A DNA stretch of 64,000 nucleotides from Eucalyptus grandis (Eukaryota > Streptophyta > Magnoliopsida > Myrtales > Myrtaceae): positions 66,412,115 through 66,476,114 of the forward strand of contig NC_052619.1 in the NCBI RefSeq assembly GCF_016545825.1, read 5' to 3'. How positions within the stretch are numbered: the stretch's first letter is position 1; every line of letters starts with the position of its first letter. The notes beneath the pieces were generated by a model, which worked only from the letters and a program-made list of their open reading frames with translations, ran no database searches and had not been told where the DNA came from. The translations under genes and the position numbers were made by a program. Shown here piece after piece: positions 35,938 to 48,520 of this stretch.

Positions 35938-36420
35938 CACTAGCAAGGATGAAAGTGTGCAATTAGCATAATTACCTCTTGTCATAAGTACCTCTTGTAA
36001 GGGTTACCATAGGAACTCCATACCACGGCACAAAGTATTTCGTTTATGGTTTTGTCGAGTCCGACTTTGCAATGCCCCAGTGCCACAAGTTCTTTATATA
36101 TATTGTGATGTGCCATGACAGTGATTGAACTACAGTGTTTGGCTACAACGTGCTCTACAGTTCTGCAGGGTATGGTTAATCCTGGCAAATACACAAATAC
36201 ATGCAGCAAAAGACACGAAAAAAAGACGCGTTCGGACAAATTTGTTGTGTGAACTTGAGACGAGGCGACCTCCATCGCCTTAAAGGCCCCAAAACCACAG
36301 CTTCAGTCACAAGACGAAACGGATAATGAATGCAATGTCTCCTCGTCATTATCTCAACACGTGCTAAAAACAGAGAGGGCTCATCGGTCCCCCCCTTATC
36401 TATTGGATATTATTTGCACA
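35500..36420. repeat. Duplicated block B, copy 2
   Basis: Partner of 25956-26780. It starts with AGTAGTGAAGTCTTAGCAACC (one base different in the first copy) and ATTGTGAGTTATA...CCTGCATTGTAAC, has a TA microsatellite inserted (35896-35933), then TGCCATGACAGTGATTG, GCGTTCGGACAAATTTG, GATAATGAATGCAATGTCTC and CAACACGTGCTAAAAAC. Confidence 0.65.
35881..35933. repeat. (ATAC)n and (TA)n microsatellite
   Basis: Four ATAC units followed by about 19 TA units, inside block B copy 2. Confidence 0.85.
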
Positions 36421-36757
36421 CTCGTCACTTCTTAGGACAATAATTGGGAATTCGAATTTAATGCGAATTTAATGTGATCTGATAGCCCAACAAAGAAATT
36501 GCCCACGAATACATTTAAAATCTTAAAATAAATTCCTAATTTATTGAACGTTTCGAAATTTATATGTCCTAAAATGTTTCAATGTAAACTCAAATTTTCC
36601 AGTGCTATAGAAAGAGTTAAATATAAAGGATGAATAATACCGTACATAGAAGTATCGACAATGATTGCTAGGTGCTCCCTCAATCTTTTGCACTTTTTAC
36701 AACTGAATATTAATTTTTGCCAAGTTTTACGATTTTAAATGAGAATTTCATTTTGAG
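36421..36757. other. AT-rich spacer
   Basis: Non-coding; nothing recognised. Confidence 0.4.
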
Positions 36758-37022
36758 AAGTGATAATCTAAGAAAAAATCCTAGAGAATCAGTTAGACTA
36801 ACTCACAGGTTTAAGGGACGTAGGGAAAGTGCATATAGAGGTCAATCAGCTATGAATAAGTCCCACATCGCCTGTATTTCACAAGTGAGACTGCATACTA
36901 ATGCTTGGTTCTGCATGGGTTGGGATCGTCGAGACCTACATCTTTTTGGCGTGCCACCTTTGTCTATCAAGTCTAAGAGCTAGTCTCATCGATTCGGGAG
37001 ACCCGTTCTTAACGTATCACTT
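36758..37022. mobile_element. Candidate 265-bp TIR element (MITE-like)
   Basis: Imperfect terminal inverted repeats: AAGTGATAATCTAAG at the left and, on the opposite strand, AAGTGATACGTTAAG at the right (12 of 15 identical). The interior is non-coding, moderately GC-rich and contains GTCCCACATCG at 36860-36870. A clear target duplication was not found. Confidence 0.45.
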
Positions 37023-38666
37023 ATCTAATAGGAGAACGAGGATTTCATTTTCGTGAAGAAAATCAATGATTCAGCCACGTGCTTCTTTCTTCTTTTCTGA
37101 TGGCTTCAACTATAGACCTTACAAAAATCTCAACTTTCGTGCTCAAAGGAAGCACATTGAAATCTATGCCTACATTTGTACTGGGAGAAGTTCCACGCTG
37201 CTGTTCAAAAGAAAAAAAAAAGTTCCACGTTGGATTTATTGTTAAGTTGCACGAGTGTCAGGCAAAAAGAAATATCACATTCAAATGTGGAGTGGAGTAA
37301 AGTTGAGTAACTAATATATCCCATTTTGATTATGTTTAAGTGATTCAAGCTTTTAAGTGAAATTGAATTTAATTGAATATATTGACAAATCCGGTCATGA
37401 TTGTCTATTTTGCTAAAGGTATTAGGCTTCCATTGCATCGACCTAATAAGTGGTATAAAAGTTAATGATTGATTGATAAGCCCTCGTTGTCAACAAGTAT
37501 TTGATAAATATTTCAAAAAAAAAAATCTCAAATTTGACTCTTTTATCAAGATGAATGATGGTTTCTCACGACATCCCGACAAAAGCTTGGTTTGGCCAAG
37601 ATAATTAAGGAAGAGTCTAAAGGGAAAATGTTGTTCCTTGCCAATATTAGCCATTACTTGGCTAGGCCAAGGTGAAGATTTGAGTTGAGATAATATTGTT
37701 ATAGAAGGATGCCTCGATTAAGAGGGAGCGAGCCCAACATAGGAGACTCATAAGTGAGGGAGATTTGTTGAAGTGCATGTATGAGGGTGTTAACAAAAAC
37801 CCCAACTTTAGGCCTAGCCACCCTTGCAGACTCTGTCTCCCTATTTGCTTCATGATCAAATGTCATGGACTTGATGTCGCAACCGCTAGGGTTGCAAATA
37901 GAGAGAGAGAGAGCCAATCATCTTCACCCCACCCGTTGTTGCATTGAGACCCAATTGCCAGCGCTGCCCATCGTTGTTTCATCGTGCCACGGGACATGAA
38001 CCAATCTTTCACTCATTGTTCATTTGATGCTAGCAACACCCCATACCCCCTCTGTCTTTTATTTGTCTCGTGATCAAGGGTCATGGACTTGAACCAACCT
38101 GAATTCCAAGGCTGTTGATGTCTCACCCACTATAGGGGTTACGAATTAAGGAGAGAAAATGTGCTAGAATATCCAACCGAAAAATTTAAATTTACCAACA
38201 GAGAGAGGTTGCATTTTTTTTTTAAATGCATATAAATCTCATAAACAAACGATATGAAATACTTTAACACCCCTCTAACATGTTAGTTGGCCTAGAAAAA
38301 ACATGTGTAATTTGGCGAACGGAAATCGGACAAGCAAAACAAACTAAGACAGACTAGTTTCAATACATCTTACAACCCAAAAATTTAAACTAATAGATGG
38401 AGGGAGATCACATATGCATAAAAAGTAATACATTTAATAGATAAGAGATGTGAGATACTTTAATAAGGAAATAAGTGACCCACTCATACATAACTTACTC
38501 ATGATTAAGCATACGCAAATTACACATTCTCACGGTACATAAAAAGAGATCATGAGCACCAAGATTGCGTATAATTTGTCGCATCACAACACACTTTATG
38601 GCAAACAACATCTCCAATACATATTATCAAAAGCCCCTACTCTCTCCAATCCAAGTGCCTGTTGAC
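37023..38666. other. Intergenic, with a diverged duplication
   Basis: No gene. Two stretches, about 37830-37880 and 38060-38110, share CTCTGTCT, TTTG, TC.TGATCAA, GTCATGGACTTGA in order and are probably a diverged tandem duplication of about 225 bp. A (GA)5-6 tract is at 37900-37911. The rest is AT-rich. Confidence 0.4.
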
Positions 38667-38671
38667 CTACT

Positions 38672-41213
38672 TGTTGACACCTAAATTTTGGCGGCTCGTT
38701 TAGTCATTTATCTCATTAAAAATTATGGTTTAATTTTATTTCTAAAAAAAATATTAATTGCATAGCATATGGATTTGGGTGCATTTATTTTTAATTTGCA
38801 TTTTTATTTATTGGACCGGTGGCGAATGGGTTCAAATTAGTTGGACTAAGCCCATGAAGCGAGCAAGTTGGCCCAAGCTCATGTTTTTATTGATCGAAAA
38901 TTATCTTGTGGGAAAATAAAAATTTTAAAATTTTTCTGGGATATGACTTTTTAAATAGAGCCAATGTGTGAAAAAAATATTGCAATTTATCTTTGCAAGA
39001 TTTGGACTTAGAGAAAATTTTATCGTAATCTTAAATCCTTATCAATATGTGATAAGTTGGTGAAAAAATATCACATATATAGATTTGAAGGGGAAATTGA
39101 AAACCTATCTCCTGCCCCTATAAAAGCAACAGCGTATAGGGAGAAAAGGGGACTTTGGGGACTGAGTTTTCGAAATATTCACAGAGAGTATTCGTGAGGA
39201 AAAAGTCAAAAAAAGTTTATTTTCCCTTTTGCTGAAAAACAGAAGACGTGAGTTCAGAGAGGAGTCAGAGAGAGAGAGAGAGATGACGTGAGTAGACAGA
39301 AAAGTGAGAAGAAAAAGGAAAAAAAGGAAAAAGGAAGAAGTCTTCTTCTTTGTAGGCTCCCCGATGACCCCTGCTGCCGAATCGACGCCCACCAATCACC
39401 GACCGAGAAGCCCAACACCGGAGCCGCTCCTGCCTTGCCTTGCCACTCGTCTGCGCATCTCGCCAGAGGCCGACGCCTCCTGCAGCTAGATTCGGCCAGC
39501 GCGATCTCCGACCAGTGACCTGACATTGTGAACCAAGCTAACTCGCAACACCTTGTTCGACTCCGGACGCCGCCCCTGAGTCGTCCGCGTCCCGTCGCAA
39601 CATCTCTATATAGGCGCCCCACTGCAACCCGTTTCTACTCGCCTGCAACCCACGATCTGCAGATCCTGAGTCGCCGATCGCTATCACCTCGCATCGTTCA
39701 CCAGCAACTCCTGTGACTAGCCCCGAATTGTGACCTCGAAGACCAGCGATCGACGCTCCTGCTCACTTGATGTCCTGCTGCCTAAGCCTAACTATTCTGC
39801 TCCACTCTTGCTCGCACATTCGTCGCCAACAATGCTCGTGACGACCTACTCCTCTGCTGGACCACAACCGAGTTGGTTCGCTTGCATGCCAGTTGCTACC
39901 CTTTCGTCGAAGTTCTGAACGCCAGCGACCCATCACCTCCGGTGACCCACCACGAAGTTGCCGAATCGTGGGTGAAAAGCAAGAAAAGAAAAAAAGGGGG
40001 GGAAATTAGGTTGTTTATTTATTTATTTTTATCTTATTTTGTTATTATTGATCAAATCAGGATACTTGGAATGTAATTCTCATTTTACGAATATCTTAGA
40101 CATTATTCATATGATTTTGTCCAAAATTATTATAATTATTAATTTGATCCGTAAGACGTCGGATCATTTTTTTAATTATATTAATTTTTGGATATCTTGA
40201 TACTATTTTAAATGTTAAATCGTTATAATTATTAATTTGATCTGTAAGACTTCGGATAAGATTTTTAATTATTTTGAATTTTTGTCGTAATGTTTAGGGT
40301 TAAAGTAATCATTAATTTGACAAATGAAACAACATGTTATTTTTTCGATTATTCTAATCCTTTATTTGGTGGATATCTTGATAGTTTAGATGTAATTTCA
40401 TAATTGCTTGTCTTGGAAAAACACTAAAAAAAAACATAAAATCAAATAAAAAATCAAATCTTGCATTAGGATGTGTTAGTTTAATAAATTAGGATTGCAT
40501 TTTTTAGGTGATTTTTGAAATAGATTAGGATTGATTTTAGATAATGTTTGCACATCTAGATAATCTTATTTTTCTTTTAAAAAAAATTGTTTTCTAAGGT
40601 GGGATAGGGTTTAAGTCAAATTAATCCCTAAAACATATTAGAAAATGATTCATTTTAGATAGTTTAATTAGGGTTTTTATTAATTCCTAATTTCAATAAA
40701 AACACAAAAATACTAGGTGCACGTGGTTCATTTAATTAGAAATAGCTCGTTAGTAAAATTAGGTCATGTAGTTAAAGTGCATGTAAATTGGAAATAAAAG
40801 AAAACCCAAAAAAAAAAAATTGTTTGCTTCGTGTGATCACCCATTTGATCACCCATTTGCATGATAGCGATTTAGGTTAAAATAAATCCAGACTGCCTAC
40901 AAAAACATTTTTGAATATAAAAAAGAATGGTACTGAAAGAGCATTAGAGAAATTTAGTATAACTAAGTCCCCGTACCCTTAGTCTCTAGTTCGTAGGAGT
41001 AAAATAATTCTCCCATTATTTTACTTAGATGTCTAATCGACCTACCATAAATCGATTAGTAGCGACTCCTAGATAATAACCATTTGCATGTTAAATATTT
41101 GAATCTTAAGTCACGAATTGGTATGGGCTTGGGAGAGCCCAAGCTAAGTTTAAAAACTTAGTATTCCATTAGCCTAATTTTAGGTGGTGCACTTGGAATT
41201 TAGGTCACGACAG
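38672..41213 (+). repeat. Ogre/Tat-like 5' LTR
   Basis: 2,542 bp, TGTTGACACC...GTCACGACA. It carries a TATA box (CTATAAAAG, 39118-39126) followed by a purine-rich leader and a GC-rich segment (39340-39960), then a long AT-rich part. It aligns by eye with both halves of 52079-57020. Confidence 0.93.
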
Positions 41214-41234
41214 TTTGGCAACTGCACTAGGGAC
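41214..41234 (+). other. Ogre/Tat-like primer binding site
   Basis: GTTTGGCAACTGCACTAGGG follows the 5' LTR directly. It resembles the TTTGGCGACTCTGCTGGGG-type site of Tat/Ogre elements. The cognate tRNA is not assigned here. Confidence 0.6.
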
Positions 41235-41925
41235 TTGTGTTAAAACACTTAGTAGACTTAGGCCAATTTTTCTTTTTTCTTTTAAAAATGTTTTTGTTTG
41301 GCAGCGAGGACGCTAGGTACGTGCCTAACATTTCTAAGGTGTTAAATGTTCTTGCATATGGGAGGTATAAGGGGAGTAGTTTTTACTAACCCCCGTCTTA
41401 CAGGTTGGAGTTTGAGATGAATGTTTAAATTAAAACTATAGAAGTGTTGTTTGCATTTTAATTGTTGTGAATGTTTTATTGCTTTTAGCACTACACTATT
41501 GTACACACAACTTGCGGTTGAACCTAGGCTACGATAGGATTTCTAGGATGGTGTTGAAAATGATACTCCCTCCAAAGCGAGACCGTTATGTAGAGGTTGA
41601 CATTCTCTTCCCCGAAATTTCTTTCGTGGTGTCGAATGTGTTTGTCCATATCCGCGAGATTATGTGATTATTGGGTATTCCATTCGACTGAGCTGGGGTT
41701 AGGAGGACTTGACACGTTAATGCGAGACTGCAATGGTTAGATCATCCTCTTAGCTTCACCTTGTTAAGCAATCTAGATAGAAATCGAGCCTCGCATTTCA
41801 TGTGTGTGTCTATGTGATTGTCATCCATTTCTGGTGAAAGTAAGTTCTCTAAATTCTTCACAATTTATTTACTTTATTGCAATTTTGTTGGTCCATGACA
41901 ATAGGTTTCGTCGTCAGTTTGTTTT
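41235..41925 (+). other. 5' untranslated region of the Ogre/Tat-like element
   Basis: Transcribed leader without a recognisable product; one 66-codon frame at 41467-41667 has no family signature. Confidence 0.4.
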
Positions 41926-43223
41926 ATATGCGATGGGGGAAAACCGACGTACAATTCATTTCCACTCCAAAAAAAGAGCTCAAGAGATGGTTGGATCAAT
42001 TAGATCAAGATGGCTAGAGATATGTGAAAGCCAGGATCGCCCAACTTCTCCCACTGTTAAAGATCAACGTCCACTCTGGTGTGATACAGGCACTCCCTCA
42101 CTTCTAGTGTCCACAAATTTTCACCTTCATATTTGGTGAGTTTGAATTGACTCCAACACTTGAGGAATATAGTGTTGCCATTGGAATGCCCCTGGAAAAG
42201 GAACTTGGTAGACTGTCTATCGGTATAGATTTTATTTCTGAATTATCACAATTTTTAGAAATCGAAGCCAAAAGAGCAAGGAAGGTTGTTAAAGCCAATC
42301 GCTATGCATGCCCATTTTCATTTTTGGAAGAATGTTTTTCAAACCAACCAATGACTTCAAAAGCTAGGATTTTCATGTTAACATTTTTTGGACTAATCGT
42401 TTTTCCTTATTAAAAAAAATGCCATTAATCTTTCAATTTCATGGGTGGTTAATCGTGTTTGCGATGGGTTAAATTATGTCAATATGGTTTTAGCTGAAAC
42501 ATTTTTGTCATTAACCCATTTCAAACAAAATGAGGAAAAGACCATGCGTGCCCTCCTTGAACTTTTGCAAATATGGTATTTCTCTCACATAAGAGGGTTT
42601 GGGCACCTTATGAAACAATTTAAGATTGATGATTTTAGATACCCCATACAAAAGTTTGCGGATTTAGAACGTTTTTCCCTAAATAAACAGTACGCCCGTT
42701 AAATTAATTTTTGAAATATCTTAATCCTAAGGCAATCATATAGTATACTAAATGGTTCTGAGTTGAGGAGGCTCGTTTCTCACACAAGCATGATGAGCTA
42801 ATCCCGTTATTGGGCCTTTTTGGTGCAACTTCTTATTACCCACATAAGGTGGCCCGTCAATGCAAAGCTTTTCAAGAAATTCCTCCGCCACTCAAGACGG
42901 AGTTGTTCCAAGTTTGTTTTATTCGAATGAACTATGACTACTTCAACGAGATCCAGATGATCATTGTTGCATGAAGTGAATGCCATCCAGAGAAGATTTT
43001 GGTGCCCAAGAAACTAAAAGGTGAGGAGGAGATTCACCATGCGTTGACATTCTATATCCAACAACACCGGATTCCTGCCGCCTTGCGTCCAGTGGTCCCT
43101 GATGTGACTGAGAAACCAACCCAACGAGCACAAATTGAGCATCTTAAATGGAAAGTGAAAATGATTGAAGCAGAAAATAAGAAGCTTCGCAAGACGTTGG
43201 AATCCCGAAAGCATATAAAATGA
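41926..43223 (+). pseudogene. Ogre/Tat ORF1 (DUF7745-like), broken
   Basis: Plants' Ogre-like elements carry an ORF of unknown function before gag. Here it begins near MGENRRTIHFHSKKRAQEMV (41932) and continues in another frame with FELTPTLEEYSVAIGMPLEK (42128-42195), the most conserved segment, then RYACPFSFLEECF. After a stop at 42411 and a frame change come RVCDGLNYVNMVLAETFLSL (42454-42515) and LLQIWYFSHIRGFGHLMKQF (42562-42620). The end is a basic coiled coil (RAQIEHLKWKVKMIEAENKK, 43128-43190). Several breaks make it non-functional. Confidence 0.75.
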
Positions 43224-43455
43224 GATGTCTTGAATTTTGATTCTTGGTTCAATGTTTAGGGACTAAGATTTCTAGCTCAATGTTTTCAATTTTTAGATTC
43301 AATGTTTAGGGACTTTGGATTTCAATTCTTAGTTCAATGTTAGGGAACTTGGCTCAAATTTCAAATAAATCTTGAATAAAATGAGGTGATTAGACCATTG
43401 TCATGGGCCATTTTTCTATCTTGTCATCGTTTGTTATATTATCTCTTTTATCATA

Positions 43456-43460
43456 TTAGG
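43456..43460. repeat. Target duplication TTAGG (left) of the nested solo LTR
   Basis: TTAGG precedes the LTR start and recurs at 47128-47132. Removing the insert rejoins the host element just before its gag ATG. Confidence 0.9.
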
Positions 43461-44334
43461 TGTGGCATCCCAAAATTCATAATGATCTCTAGTTACATTA
43501 AAGTCTATGAATAGGTGATGGAAGTACCATCAAGTTATTTTATGGCCATTTAATCCATAATTTGCAATAAGATTTATGGCCAAGCTTTTAATGGATAATT
43601 ATTTGATAGGAAGGAAAATCCTATAATTGGCCATGTGTTTTATGAATTGGAATTTATGGAATTATGATTTCAAGATTTTGGCCATGTGGAATTTAGTAAT
43701 TAAATTCTTAAAAGAAAGAATTAAAGATGAATAATTGAAAGGGAAATTGTGGGTTTAATTAGGTTGGGCCTTAGGCCCAAGAGTATGGATTTTGGAGGGC
43801 CAAATGGTCGGCCCATTGGAGCCAAGGAGGGGCTGTCGACCAGCCCATTTGCTGGCCCAAGGTTGGCCCAAGAAGAAGGCCCATTAACCTTGCATGTCAT
43901 CCAACACTTGTCCTCTCCTTGTTGCCACTTGTTCTCCTCATGAGAACACTTGTCCCTCATGCAAATTAAGAAAGCATGCAATAATTAAGCATCCAAAAAA
44001 GAGAGAGAGAGAGAGAGTGGCTTGTTCGGCCAAAGGGAGAGAGAGGAGGTTGCGAGAGAGAGGGAGTGGCGAGAGAGAAGGGGAGCCGAGAGAAGGAGCT
44101 CGCCCGTCGCCGCCCGCACGCCGTCCGTCCGTCGCCGGTGTGCCGTTCGTGTGTCGATGTCCGCTTGGTTCTAGAGGCAAGTTGGGGTCCTTTGCTGCTC
44201 TTGCATGTGTGCCTTGCATGTATGATTTGTTTGTGGTAGGTTTCGGATCATAGGGAAGGCAAAAATCGGAGCTAGAATGTGGCTGTTCTTGACTTTGCAT
44301 GCTGATTTCCTGAGATCCGCCTGAACCAGAATCT

Positions 44335-44965
44335 TGTGAGAGCTTGCATGTATGTTTCAAGTTGGATTTTGACTTCGATTTCTTCATGAAAGTTGTAGAT
44401 AACATCTTTAAATACAACATAATAAAATTTCGTGGAAAATTATGGAGATTTGAGGGGTCAAACTCTCACCTTACGGAGATGTCAGATCTGGAATGTTTTC
44501 GCATGAATCCGTTCGAGTCAGAATGTTGTGAGAGCTTGCATGCATGTTTAGAGTTCTATTTTGGCTTTGGTTTATTCATGAAAGTTGTAGCTAATATCTT
44601 AAAATATAACATACTAAACTTTGTGGAAAATTATGGAGATTCAAGGGGTTAAAGTCTCATCCTACGGAAACCCCAGATCTGGACATATTTTACTGACCTT
44701 TGGTTGGATTTGTGGTTTCATGTTGGTTTGTGTTGAGAATCTCACTTCAATTTATTCATGAAATTTGTAGGAGACATCTCAAAATACAACATACTCAAAT
44801 TTGAAGTGAAATGAACAAGTATAGCCTAGTAAATCGACTAGATCTTGAAGACGGTGATTCTGGAGATGTATTATAGGACACCCGAGACTTCATGGACATA
44901 GATGATGACTATAATCTGGTTATTTGACTTAGATCTCTTCATGAAACTTGTAGAGGACACCTTTA
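44335..44965 (+). repeat. Three to four diverged repeats inside the solo LTR
   Basis: Copies starting near 44337, 44528 and 44720 share GTGAGAGCTTGCATG, TTCATGAAAGTTGTAG, AACAT, AAAT.TGGAGATT and GATCTGGA in order; a weaker fourth starts near 44905. The spacing is about 190 bp. Confidence 0.65.
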
Positions 44966-45779
44966 TGTATAACATATCCGAATTTCAGAGGAAACGAAAG
45001 AGAATAGGTAGGTGAAATCTCAATATTTCGGAGATGTGTAGACTGGATGATGCGGTAATGGATCCAGAAGCTTCGTGAGACTGTATAAAATAATCTAAAA
45101 ATAATCTGGCTTGACGTTCTGAATGAAATTTGTACGAAATGTCTTGGCTATAACTCAGTAAAATTTCATAATTTTTGGAGGCCATATGGATATTTTAATC
45201 GAATTTCTTCAGAAACCATGCATTCTGGTTTCATCCGAAAATTATATGAGGTTTTGTGAAAATTGGGAAATTGTGTGAAATGCTATTTGGCCATGTATTT
45301 TGTATGAAGTTATCATCCTATTGGCTTGTTTAATATTTGTTGTAATTTTTATAATTTTGGGAATTTGTTGATATTAAATTTAATATTTATGGAAATGACA
45401 AAAGTTGGAATTTAAATAAATGAAAAAGGGCATGAAAATGGATTATTTTATTGGCCATAAATTCCATTAATTTTATTTCATAAATAATTATACCATGTTG
45501 CATGTATGATGAGGTCTTGATGTATGCATGACATTGAATTGAGATGCATGTGTGAATTCTATGCCAAGTATGACTTGTTTGATGCCACGTCATATGCCAT
45601 GTTAAATTAAGACCAAAATTGGTGAACATGGATAATGGTAAAATGAGGAGATGGTTGTGGTGGATGATGATGCCCGGTGGCCTAGTGGTGTGATTCCGAA
45701 GATTGCCCGGGAGTGTCGGGATGCCCAGTGGTATACGGTACGTAATTCCAGGGGAGGCCTGGTGGTATGTCGGTACATA

Positions 45780-46015
45780 ATTCCGGAAGCCTTGTCGGAG
45801 GTTTTTGCCCGAAAGGAATGCCTCGCGATGCCAGTAGGGGTGCGGGATGCCCGGCCAGGGAGTGTAAATGCCGGAAGCCTTGTCGGAGGTTTCTGCCCGA
45901 AGGGAATGCCTCGTGATGCTAATTGAGATGCGAGATGCCCGGAATGTGGGGGTCGGATGCCCGGTGGCCACGGGAGGCTGAATGCCGGAAGCCTCGGAGG
46001 TCTTTGCCCGAGGGG
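45780..46015 (+). repeat. GC-rich tandem repeat inside the solo LTR
   Basis: Two and a half units with GGAAGCCTTGTCGGAGGTTT, GCCCGAA, GGAATGCCTCG and GGATGCCCGG, at about 45786, 45872 and 45986; period about 85-115 bp. Confidence 0.75.
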
Positions 46016-46099
46016 ATGATGAAATTGATGATTTGAGGAATGGGTGATGTGGTGATCAAATTGAAAGCTAAAAGTGGAAATTAAACCATGGCATGATAT

Positions 46100-46309
46100 G
46101 CATGATGATATGCATGGTGATGATGATGATGATGATATGTGATGTGAAATAATGATGATCACCCATGATATGATATGCATGATGATATGCATGATGATGA
46201 TATGTGATGTGAAATAATGATGATCACCCATGATAATGATATGCATGATGATATACATGATGATGATATGTGATGTGAAATAATGATGATCACCCATGAT
46301 ATGATATGC

Positions 46310-46344
<35 letters not shown>

Positions 46345-46510
46345 ATGTGATGTGAAATAATGATGATCATCCATGATATGATATGCATGATGATATGTAT
46401 GGTGATGATTATGATAATGATATATGATATGACATGTGTAATGTAATGATGTCATGATGATGATGATATGTATGATACGATGATGATACACATGTATGTG
46501 TTATAAATTG
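46100..46510 (+). repeat. ATG/GAT-rich tandem array inside the solo LTR
   Basis: GATGTGAAATAATGATGATC recurs at 46141, 46207, 46272 and 46349 (spacing 66, 65, 77), embedded in (ATG)n and TATGCATGATGA repeats. It accounts for the His/Ile-rich open frames on the opposite strand, which are not proteins. Confidence 0.88.
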
Positions 46511-47137
46511 ATATGATGATGCATGATAGTATGCGCATGGCTTCAAGGTAAGTAACGCCTACAATGTATGTGTGATTTGCATGATGCATTGAGTTGTTAT
46601 TGGATTCTTTACCTGCTGAGTGGTTGTACTCACCCCTTTTGGGAAATAACATTTCAGATTAGTAGATGGTTTGAGCGGTTGGATATGACCGCAGGGAGAA
46701 GGATAGCAAATGAGGGAATCTTTGGACGCCGACACTGGTTGATGGACCTTAAGCATACGATTGTGGGAGGAGATGTCGGTCATCTTTTGAAGTGCAGCTG
46801 AGTATAGAAAACTACGGCATTTTGATGTACCGACTAAAGATGTCAATCTGCTCTATGTAAATAAACGTGTTCGGTTTTAACTTATATAAGATGTTTAGTA
46901 GGTGTGCATCGTTTTCTGAATGTAGGGAAGGGAGTTTGTTAGATGTGCTTCCGTATGTGAATTGCGCAAGGGACCTATCAAAAAAAGAAAAAAAAAGCGT
47001 AAACCCCCTATGTTGTATGGACCCACTGCAATTGAAATGGTATTAGAATGACATGTTATTAGGAAAGTAAATGGTAAGCAAACTGTGGCGACCTAAATCG
47101 GATTGGGGGCCGTCGAGGGGTGTCACATTAGGTGACA

Positions 47138-48110
47138 ATGGATCCGCCACACTCACCTATTGTTACGCGATCAAGAGCTAGGTTGGCCGACCAAACTGAA
47201 ATGTGTGATCGTATGTTTGCTCTGGAAGACCAACTCAAACGGTTGCTCACCTTTATGCAACTTATGACAACTCAAATTCATTCCCTTTGAGTGAATTCGA
47301 CTCCTGCACCCGATCTCCTCGAGATAGTTTTCCCGAATCAAGCAAACAAGGCTCAAATTGGTGATGACGACATGCCTGATCTCAAAGATAAACCGCTATG
47401 GGCCACTGCTGAAAAGACAAAGCCTAACAATGTCCCTAAGGCGGGGCAAGATGAACATTTTGCAAAACTCGAGGAGAAGGTCAAGCAATTACAAGAGTCG
47501 CAGAGTTCACTCCCATTCGACTTGTCCTTGTATGAGAAGATCAAGGTGCCGAAGAAATTTAAGATGCTAGAGTTCGAGAAGTACGATGGTACTTCCTACC
47601 CGAAAGCTCACTTGCAGATGTACCACGTACGCATGGCCCAATATGTCAAGAATGAGCCTCTCATTATTCAATCGTTCCATGTAAGTCTGACTGGCCCCGC
47701 ATTGAACTGGTACATAATGAAGAATGTAAACTTTCTAGGCACTTGGAATGAAGTGATTGACGTGTTCCTAAAGCAATATAAGTTCAACATGGACATTACA
47801 CCTTCTTGAGAAGATCTTAAGCGGATGGAAAAGAAGAAAAGCGAGGCATTTAGGAGTATGCTGTGAGGTGGCGAAATCTGGCCACTCAAATTACTCCTGA
47901 CCCTATCAACAAGGAACTAATGAAGTTGTTCGTCAAGACTCTCCCCTCTGAGTTCCGTACCCGAATGGCTAGTACATACGTGGAGAACTTCAATCAACTT
48001 ATCCCAGTGGGTGAGCAAATCGAGATTGGGCTGAGAGATGGATGGTTTGACGAATCAACCCATCAAGACAAAAGGTTCACCATGAAGAAAGACAAATAAC
48101 CAAGCACAGA
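47138..48110 (+). pseudogene. Ogre/Tat-like gag
   Basis: Begins at ATG 47138 (MDPPHSPIVTRSRARLADQT), six bases after the nested LTR's duplication. A TGA at 47288-47290 interrupts the frame, which then runs through KIKVPKKFKMLEFEKYDGTS (47540-47600), YPKAHLQMYHVRMAQYV and SLTGPALNWYIMKNVNFLGT (47685-47745), the retrotransposon gag core. A second TGA follows at about 47807. A one-base break at 47853-47854 leads to RWRNLATQITPDPINKELMK (47870-47930) and a conserved helical end. Both TGA codons could be former CGA codons changed at methylated CpG (inference). Confidence 0.85.
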
Positions 48111-48520
48111 AGTCAATGTCACATATGCACAATCTAGCAAGCCTCCACTTGTTCAACAAGGGAAGGCTGACCATCCGCCCCCCGATAATTTGTTAAGAGG
48201 CAGTTCACTCCTCTTCTTGGTCCTCTGTTCTAGGTCTTAAAGGTTCTTCAAAAGAAGGGGTCATTGTCCTATGAGCCAAAGCGACCCAATGCTAAAAAAT
48301 TTTCTAACTACGACCCTTCCAAGAAATGAGAATACCATATGGGGGAAGTAGGACATTCGACTAATGAATGCATGACTTTGAAGTATAAGGTCCAAAACTT
48401 ATTGGATACCAAGGCGTTTGCCTTCAATAGTGCTCAACCGAATGTCAAGAAGAATCCTCTACCGAGCATGAGGATAGGGTGAATGTCATTGATGAAAGAC
48501 CTTCGTAAGAAATGAGCCAT
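48110..48520 (+). pseudogene. Gag C-terminal zinc-binding region
   Basis: In changing frames the region reads FLNPKR/PNAKNFPNYDPSKK (about 48285-48325), then an EYHMGEVGHSTNECMTLKYK segment (48330-48390), which is the His/Cys motif preceding protease in Ogre-type elements, and VQNLLDTKAFAFN. It is broken by a TGA at about 48328. The reading then degenerates and no protease follows. Confidence 0.6.

Larger units (their letters stand above)
43461..47127 (+). mobile_element. Nested 3.67-kb solo LTR, chromovirus (Tekay/Del)-like
   Basis: Bounded by TGTGGCATCCC and GGGGTGTCACA, which are imperfect inverted ends, and by TTAGG duplications. No primer site, polypurine tract or coding domain is inside, so it is a solo LTR left by recombination. 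Its composition matches long chromovirus LTRs: repeated TTCATGAAA.TTGTAG elements at 44384-44960, and TACCTGCTGAGTGGTTGTAC followed by TCACCCC near 46610-46640. Orientation is from those motifs. Confidence 0.85.

Noticed and set aside
36860..36960. snRNA gene downstream of the USE motif
   Set aside because: No TATA element at the usual spacing and no recognisable snRNA sequence follows.
43894..44253. Open frame with Arg/Glu/Pro-rich content on both strands
   Set aside because: Lies in the GA-rich and GC-rich part of a solo LTR; no family signature.
45602..46491. His/Ile-rich open frames on the minus strand
   Set aside because: Produced by the ATG/GAT tandem array and GC-rich repeats of a solo LTR.
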